This document shows, in pieces, positions 59,003-64,000 of a DNA stretch of 64,000 bases (positions are counted from its first letter, which is position 1; each line of letters opens with the position of its first letter). Below the pieces are notes generated by a model. The model did no database searches. It had not been told where the DNA came from and saw nothing but the letters and a program-made list of their open reading frames with translations. The stretch is from JAJFIE01 sp964344255 (GTDB taxonomy: Bacteria > Pseudomonadota > Alphaproteobacteria > Rhodospirillales > Casp-alpha2): contig CAYFMQ010000004.1 in assembly GCA_964344255.1 (NCBI GenBank), positions 62,001 to 126,000 on the forward strand. Reading direction: 5' to 3'. Made by a program: the position numbers and the translations under genes.

Positions 59003-59602
59003 TCACGTCATGGCGACGAAACCCGGTAATCCCCTGATCCGCTCTATCCACCCCCCGATGCCGCTATAGGACTCAAGCGAAATGCCGCCCTGGTCCGCCA
59101 CATGGGTATAGGCGAAGAGGGCGAGGTCGGCGATGGTCGGGCGCTCTGCCGCCAGCCAGTCATGTTGGGTCAGATGATCTTCCATAACCTGTAATGCTGA
59201 ATGGCCTTTCTCACGCAATGCCGGCAGGTCCGCCTGCCTTTCGTGATCCGGGGGGAGGTGCCGCACAATAAACCGCGCCACGGCAACGGAAGGTTCGTGA
59301 TTGTACTGCTCAAAGAACATCCATTGCAGAACGAGGGCGCGGTCCAGCCGGCCTTCCGGCCAGTATGGTGTGCCTTCCGCCAGGTAATAGAGAATGGCGT
59401 CCGATTCAGCCAGGTAATCACCCGTTTCGGTTTCCAGCAAGGGGATACGTCCGTTGGGATTCATGGCCAGAAATTCAGGGGTGCGGGTCTCGCCGGCCAT
59501 GATGTCTTTTTCTATATACTCATACGGCTTGTCCAGCACGCTAAGCAGCAGTCGGACCTTGTAGCCATTCCCGGAGTCGGCATAATCGTAAAGACGTAGC
59601 AT
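59003..59602 (-). CDS. Glutathione S-transferase family protein
   Basis: A 199-residue cytosolic GST: thioredoxin-like domain starting MLRLYDYADSGNGYKVRLLL (Ser11 likely catalytic), NPNGRIPLLETETGDYLAESDAILYYLAEG (in part, glutathione-binding cis-Pro and Glu-Ser), and the helical domain with RPTIADLALFAYTH. The Met at 59602 has GGGGAG 7 bases upstream. Substrate unknown. Confidence 0.88.
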   Translation of the reverse strand: MLRLYDYADSGNGYKVRLLLSVLDKPYEYIEKDIMAGETRTPEFLAMNPNGRIPLLETETGDYLAESDAILYYLAEGTPYWPEGRLDRALVLQWMFFEQYNHEPSVAVARFIVRHLPPDHERQADLPALREKGHSALQVMEDHLTQHDWLAAERPTIADLALFAYTHVADQGGISLESYSGIGGWIERIRGLPGFVAMT

Positions 59603-59746
59603 AAGAAAACTCCCCAATTCAGGACAGCCTAGCATCAACTCGAACATTAAACTTTAATGTTGATGGAATGAAGCACAGGAAATCTCATGCTTCATTATCT
59701 TCTTTCATGGATGGATAACGTTAAAAATAAACATCTAACAACCATG

Positions 59747-59759
59747 CCCCAAATTGGGG
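59747..59759. promoter_or_regulatory. 13-bp palindrome, possible operator of the copper cassette
   Basis: CCCCAA-A-TTGGGG is a perfect palindrome 73 bases before the DUF2946 start, in non-coding DNA. Placement fits an operator for a metal-responsive regulator, but no regulator gene is adjacent. Confidence 0.3.
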
Positions 59760-59832
59760 GATTGAAAGCCTGTGTTGGCAAGATAGAATATTAGCGATCT
59801 CTGTTATTGAAGAAGGTTGGGTTTCTTTCCAG

Positions 59833-60200
59833 ATGAGAAAGATTTTCTCCGGAAAAAAGATATGTAACTGGCTTGGCGTCCTCGCGATTGTCGTCCAGGC
59901 ATTCATGCCTGTTTGGCAGGCATATGCCGCAGTCGATGAATCGCCTGAAGTTCCTTCTGCAGTTGCCGAAATCTGCTATGCCCTGACAGAAGCAGCGGGC
60001 GAAACCCCGGGCAATCTGAATCATCCGTTCATTGCCTTCTGTGTCAATTGCCGTCTTTCGGCAATGCTGTGGCGGATGTTGATCCGTTTCTCATCAGGCA
60101 GGATTACTTCGTAACAGTTGGATATTATTCTTCCCAGGAAACCATTTGGGCGGACTTTCTTCAACATCAACGCCCGCCATCACGGGCGCCACCGGCCTGA
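59833..60200 (+). pseudogene. DUF2946-like small exported protein, apparently frameshifted
   Basis: The open frame from 59833 gives 93 residues: a signal/TM segment (NWLGVLAIVVQAFMPVWQAYA) and FIAFCVNCRL, then ends in SSGRITS. A second frame, overlapping its end, continues ADVDPFLIRQDYFVTVGYYS and ends RPPSRAPPA at 60200. DUF2946 proteins have the same design: N-terminal TM, a CxxC and a C-terminal RAPP/RGPP ending. So a one-base indel near 60050-60080 probably split the gene, or there is a sequencing error. DUF2946 genes commonly precede TonB receptors for copper. Confidence 0.6.
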
Positions 60201-60364
60201 CTCTTCCAATAATCCGATAACACACTGATCACGAAATGGTCGTTCCGGCATAGGCGTCATACGTCTTTCGGGAACTCCTGTCGTGCTCAGCGAAAAAGAT
60301 AAATAGCGCAAGGCGTGGGTAATGAGATGCCCTGTTGCCTCGTGCTCTGGAAGAGTATCAAAAG

Positions 60365-62476
60365 ATGAAAACTAAAAATTTTAAGCCGCGGCGTTCGCGT
60401 TTGAACGCTTTAACCGGAATGTGTCTTGCAAGTGTCGTTGGCTGTGCATCGTCTGTAGCATTGGCTGAAGATGCCGTCACATTACCGGAAGTCCAGGTTA
60501 AGGGGCAGTCAATCAACCCGGCAATTATGGTTATCGACCGTGAATATCATAATGTTGCCCCATATACCGATGGTGGTGACTTCCTTCGCTCGGTTCCCGG
60601 CGTGACAGCGGGAAGAATAGGTGGGCATGGTCTGGAACCTGTCATCAGAGGGCAGCAGCAAAACCGGTTGAACGTCATTGGTGACGGCGCATTCCAGTAT
60701 GGCGCTTGTCCTAACCGAATGGACCCGCCCTCGTCCGTATCCGGCATTGAAACGTTTGATGAGATTGTAATCGAACGCGGGTATCAGACCGTAACCAATG
60801 GTCCGGGTGGAAGCGGCGGGACCGTCTCCATGAAACGAAGTGAGCCACTATTTCTTTCCGGCAAGCCATACGAAGGCTCGTTCGGTGGAGGTGTGGATAG
60901 TAACGGCAGCCTTAAGGAAACGGCTTTTGAGTTGTCCATGGACCTGACAGATGGATATGCCCGCTTTAACGGTGGGTATAAGGATGCTGGAGATTACAAG
61001 GACGGCGACAATAACAAGGTTCGTTCTTCCTTTGAACAGCGCGCCGGCATGATTGAGTTCGGCTGGAGTCCGACTGAGGGCACGACTGTTTCCCTGTCCC
61101 AGCAATTGGAGCAATCACGCGATGTCCTGTTTGCCGGTGCCGGTATGGATACGCCTGAATCGAACACCGATGCGACTCGGTTTTCCCTTAAGCATCGCTT
61201 TAATGACGATGTTCTGAAAGCGATCGATATTTCCGCTTATGGGTCTTTCACGGATCATCTGATGGATAACTATTCCCTGCGCTCATGGAGCATGATGACC
61301 ATGAAGACGGATTCGATCTCCGACACCGTTGGTGGTCGAATTGCCGCCGACCTTGACGTCGACGGCATAGATCTGACGGCGGGTATGGATATCCAGCACA
61401 ATACGCGTGATGCGACCCGTTTCCGCGGGACATCGACGGAAAACGTTTCAATTGTTCATGCTTACATGTGGCCCGATCTTGCGATCCTGCAGACGGGAGT
61501 GTTCGCCGAGGGCGCCATGGCGCTGAACTCTGCTTCTAACCTGAAGCTTGGCGCCCGCTATGACTACGTGAATGCCGACGCTGACAAGACAAACAAGATC
61601 GCGCAGCCGAACGGAGCTACATCACGCACGGCGAACGACCTTTATAATCTGTATTACGGCAAACGCATGAAGAACGAGGCTGAGCATAATCTCAGCGCGC
61701 TTGCCCGTTTGGAACATAATTGGGACGGCGGGCTCGACACTTATGCCGTGATCAGCCGGAGTGTGAGGACCGCCGATGCTACGGAACGGGGCATGGCAGG
61801 CGATCATGCCACGGCCTCAAGTCGATGGGTCGGCAACCCGGACATTGATCCTGAAAAGCATCACCAGCTTGAGCTTGGCTTGGCGGCGGATGTCAGCGGT
61901 TGGGCGGTAGAAGCTTCCGCCTATCATGACTGGGTGAGCGATTTCATTTTTCGGGACAGGGCCAGGGGGCAGAACGGCATCCTGCTTTCCGACAGTGCGA
62001 CGGTTTACCGAAACATCGACGCCAAGATCATGGGAGTGGAAATCGGCACTAGCACCCGTTTCTCGGAAAGCTGGGTGTTGAGCATGAACGCGGCGTATAC
62101 ACGGGGCAAGAACGATGATACGGGCCTTCCGTTGCCGCAAATTCCCCCGTTAAGCGCCATGATTGACCTGTCTTATGAAAAAACGGACTGGACGATCGGA
62201 ACCCGTATTGAGACTTCCTTGAAACAGACGCGGGTGGATAGCGATACTGCGACTGGAAGCGGTCTCGATGTACGAAAAACCCCTGGCTATGTGGTGCCAA
62301 ATCTGTACGCCAGCTACTACGGTCTAGAGCCCGTTGAAATCCGTTTCGGGGTGGATAACCTGTTTGATCATTCGTATGCCAACCATATGAACCGGTCGAA
62401 CAGCTTCGATACGGATCAGGTTCAGGTCAAGGAACCGGGGCGGTCTTTCTATCTTCAGGTCAACGCCAGTTTCTGA
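60365..62476 (+). CDS. TonB-dependent receptor, OprC/NosA copper type
   Basis: A 703-residue outer-membrane beta-barrel. Signal peptide to about residue 34, TonB-box-like VTLPEVQVKG (38-47), plug domain with GHGLEPVIRGQQQNRLNVI and the CPNRMDPPSS motif (115-124) that marks the TonB-dependent copper receptor subfamily (OprC, NosA). It ends in the barrel signature aromatic F (LQVNASF). The ATG at 60365 is chosen for its signal peptide; TTG upstream is unlikely. tonB follows after 13 bases and a DUF2946 remnant precedes. Confidence 0.85.
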   Translation: MKTKNFKPRRSRLNALTGMCLASVVGCASSVALAEDAVTLPEVQVKGQSINPAIMVIDREYHNVAPYTDGGDFLRSVPGVTAGRIGGHGLEPVIRGQQQNRLNVIGDGAFQYGACPNRMDPPSSVSGIETFDEIVIERGYQTVTNGPGGSGGTVSMKRSEPLFLSGKPYEGSFGGGVDSNGSLKETAFELSMDLTDGYARFNGGYKDAGDYKDGDNNKVRSSFEQRAGMIEFGWSPTEGTTVSLSQQLEQSRDVLFAGAGMDTPESNTDATRFSLKHRFNDDVLKAIDISAYGSFTDHLMDNYSLRSWSMMTMKTDSISDTVGGRIAADLDVDGIDLTAGMDIQHNTRDATRFRGTSTENVSIVHAYMWPDLAILQTGVFAEGAMALNSASNLKLGARYDYVNADADKTNKIAQPNGATSRTANDLYNLYYGKRMKNEAEHNLSALARLEHNWDGGLDTYAVISRSVRTADATERGMAGDHATASSRWVGNPDIDPEKHHQLELGLAADVSGWAVEASAYHDWVSDFIFRDRARGQNGILLSDSATVYRNIDAKIMGVEIGTSTRFSESWVLSMNAAYTRGKNDDTGLPLPQIPPLSAMIDLSYEKTDWTIGTRIETSLKQTRVDSDTATGSGLDVRKTPGYVVPNLYASYYGLEPVEIRFGVDNLFDHSYANHMNRSNSFDTDQVQVKEPGRSFYLQVNASF

Positions 62477-62489
62477 CCCGCAGGATAGA

Positions 62490-63389
62490 ATGCCGATCCA
62501 TTCACTCTCTACGGCCGGTCAGGCCGGGAAGTTTTTTTCCGGCATGACCGGTAATGTGCTGCTTGCGGTGGCGTTTCACGCCGCCGTGGGCAGCGCATTA
62601 TGGCTTGGTGGATGGCAAGGTGAAGCCCGGCCAGCCTATCCCGTAGCCGATGTGATCATGATCGAGGTCATTCCTGCTCCTCGGGATATGGAAACGCCAG
62701 TGTTTCCCGTCGTTGAAGAAAATATTGCCCACGAACCGGAACCACAAAAGGAACCAGATCCACTGCCGGAGCCTGAACCTGAACTTGTACTCGAACCTGA
62801 GCCTGAACCAGAACCGGCACCTGAACCCGAACAAAAAGTAGTTGTCGATAACGTCCGGCCTGAAGATAAGGAAGAAAGCGTGCTCACCGACGTGCCGGTG
62901 TTTGAACTTCCTGTCAAGAAGCCTGTCCCAACGGATGTTTCGTCAGAAGACAAACCTATCGACACTGCACAGGAAACAAAGAAAACAGACCAGGTGCCGG
63001 ATAGCCGTAAAGACAAACCGGTGTCTGCTCCATTATCCCGAAACTATGCTTTGCCCCGATTGCCGCCGGGATCACCGGCAAACGAGCAAGTTGCCCAGAG
63101 TTCCCCGTTACAGGCGACACGGGTAACTTACGCCCGTAATCCCAAACCATTATATCCGGAGGAAGCGCGCCGCCGCCGCTTGGAAGGGGTGGTCATGCTG
63201 TTTGTCACTGTTGGCATCGATGGCAGGGCGCTCTCTGTAACGATCAAGAAAAGCTCCGGTCACCGTATCCTGGACCGGGCTGCAAAAATGGCCATCACGG
63301 CATGGAGATTTGTTCCTGCAACAATTGGCGGCATACCCGTTGAGAGTACTGCGGAAGTACCCGTACGCTTTAGTCTTCAGGACACCTGA
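62490..63389 (+). CDS. tonB: Energy transducer TonB
   Basis: A 299-residue protein: N-terminal TM helix (about 20-42), a periplasmic spacer rich in Pro/Glu (EPEPEPEPAPEPEQ region), and a C-terminal TonB domain (about 212-297) with YPEEARRRRLEGVVMLFVTV and SSGHRILDRAAKMAI. It couples the proton motive force (with ExbBD, not in the window) to the receptor. 13 bases from the receptor gene, so dedicated to it. Confidence 0.9.
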   Translation: MPIHSLSTAGQAGKFFSGMTGNVLLAVAFHAAVGSALWLGGWQGEARPAYPVADVIMIEVIPAPRDMETPVFPVVEENIAHEPEPQKEPDPLPEPEPELVLEPEPEPEPAPEPEQKVVVDNVRPEDKEESVLTDVPVFELPVKKPVPTDVSSEDKPIDTAQETKKTDQVPDSRKDKPVSAPLSRNYALPRLPPGSPANEQVAQSSPLQATRVTYARNPKPLYPEEARRRRLEGVVMLFVTVGIDGRALSVTIKKSSGHRILDRAAKMAITAWRFVPATIGGIPVESTAEVPVRFSLQDT

Positions 63390-63487
63390 AAAGCCTGCTT
63401 GGCTGTTTCAAGCCCGCTGGCATTCTGCCTGACGACCGGTTAAAACAAACCGGGTCGATTTTAATGTTTATAACAGGAGCAGGGGCC

Positions 63488-64000
63488 ATGGAACTCAGAT
63501 CCTCAGGATCCGTTTTGCGTGAAATGATTGTCCTCGACGGAGCCGATGTATTGGATGTGGGTTCCGGTGACGGATCGCTGGTCAGGTATATGACCAAGCA
63601 CGGCGCCCGGGTCACGGGCCTGGAATGCGGCCCAGCGCAACTGGAAAAGGCCCATTCCTTCGACCGGGAAGGCGAAGAGACATATGTAGAAGGCGTCGGC
63701 CAGGATATGCCCTTCGATAACGCCAGTTTCGATGCCGTGGTGTTTAACTTCTCGCTGCACCATATCCCTGAAGACTCCATGCTGCCTGCCCTGAAGGAGG
63801 CCGCCCGTGTCGCCAAACCGGGGGCAACCATCTACATAAATGAACCGATCGCCGAAGGAAGCGGATTCGAGGTCCACCAACCCATCGATGACGAGACCGA
63901 AGTCCGCGACAAGGCGCTTTCAGCTATTAAAGCGGCGAAAGAAGTCGGTCTGCGCCAGGAGAGGGAATTGACCTTCTTGACCCAGTATCACTATACGGAC
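63488..64000 (+). CDS. SAM-dependent class I methyltransferase (runs off window)
   Basis: The first 171 residues: motif I VLDVGSGDGSLVRYM (about 22-36), acidic GLECGP, motif II/III QDMPFDNASFDAVVFNFSLHH and AARVAKPGATIYINEP. A UbiE/Coq5-like small-molecule methyltransferase. ATG at 63488 follows AGGAGCAGGGG. Target unknown. It is 98 bases after tonB in the same direction; an imperfect hairpin in between may terminate the cassette. Confidence 0.8.
   Translation, partial: MELRSSGSVLREMIVLDGADVLDVGSGDGSLVRYMTKHGARVTGLECGPAQLEKAHSFDREGEETYVEGVGQDMPFDNASFDAVVFNFSLHHIPEDSMLPALKEAARVAKPGATIYINEPIAEGSGFEVHQPIDDETEVRDKALSAIKAAKEVGLRQERELTFLTQYHYTD

Noticed and set aside
60201..60364. A cobalamin or other metal riboswitch before the TonB receptor
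   Set aside because: The conserved B12-box and junction sequences are not present; only short weak pairings were seen.

Overview
The window is a stretch of alphaproteobacterial chromosome, probably from a motile, aerobic, Rhodospirillales-like organism. The evidence is gene order and protein style: the block ffh-rpsP-rimM-trmD-rplS-leuC-leuD-leuB followed by asd, the dapF-mtaB-ftsY block, a malyl-CoA lyase/mesaconyl-CoA hydratase pair beside sdhC, a complete System I cytochrome c maturation locus, and a flagellin with the N-terminus typical of this class. This placement is inferred from the sequence alone; no database was searched.

Layout. (1) 1-4.3 kb: start of sdhC, a 1.25-kb gene-free stretch, mch and mcl, then divergent pdxY. 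(2) 4.5-8.4 kb: two tandem response regulators, a tandem 45-bp hairpin repeat, asd, a YdcZ-type transporter, a GNAT acetyltransferase and a 44-residue membrane peptide with its own terminator. (3) 8.4-15.6 kb: leftward translation/leucine block. (4) 15.9-21.6 kb: rightward block with a 4Fe-4S protein, dapF, mtaB, ftsY, an EamA permease and a DUF924 protein. (5) 21.5-28.4 kb: MmgE/PrpD, two small proteins, a Nudix hydrolase, a degenerate chemoreceptor-like membrane protein, pgk, a LysE exporter and two large palindromes. (6) 28.4-38.6 kb: ccmA-B-C and ccmD-E-F-G-H-I, split by a twelve-haem cytochrome c and a small secreted Rap1a/Tai-like protein. (7) 38.6-44.4 kb: MFS transporter, a structured terminator-ended RNA candidate with anti-Shine-Dalgarno loops, a sodium/solute symporter and acnA. 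(8) 44.4-52.0 kb: an oxidative/catabolic island (glycosyltransferase, amine oxidase, CmcJ/NvfI-like protein, amidohydrolase, GFA protein, permease, FAD oxidase). (9) 52.1-56.3 kb: the unusual flagellin, an EamA permease, an arginine-rich small protein, a PAS_5 protein and tRNA-Val. (10) 56.4-64 kb: N-formylglutamate amidohydrolase family, GNAT, lytic transglycosylase, glutathione S-transferase, then a copper-uptake cassette (frameshifted DUF2946, OprC/NosA-type TonB receptor, TonB) and the start of a methyltransferase.

The most striking element is the flagellin at 52.2-54.2 kb. Its polymerising ends (D0/D1) are ordinary, but the central domain is replaced by 384 residues that read as 128 consecutive X-(A/P/S)-(S/A) tripeptides without one break in phase, X tending to alternate between V/I/L/F and Q/R. 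Its synonymous codons are diversified, so the pattern looks maintained at protein level. Second is the twelve-haem cytochrome inside the ccm locus, with its own terminator. Third is a roughly 145-nt structured RNA candidate at 39.9-40.06 kb.
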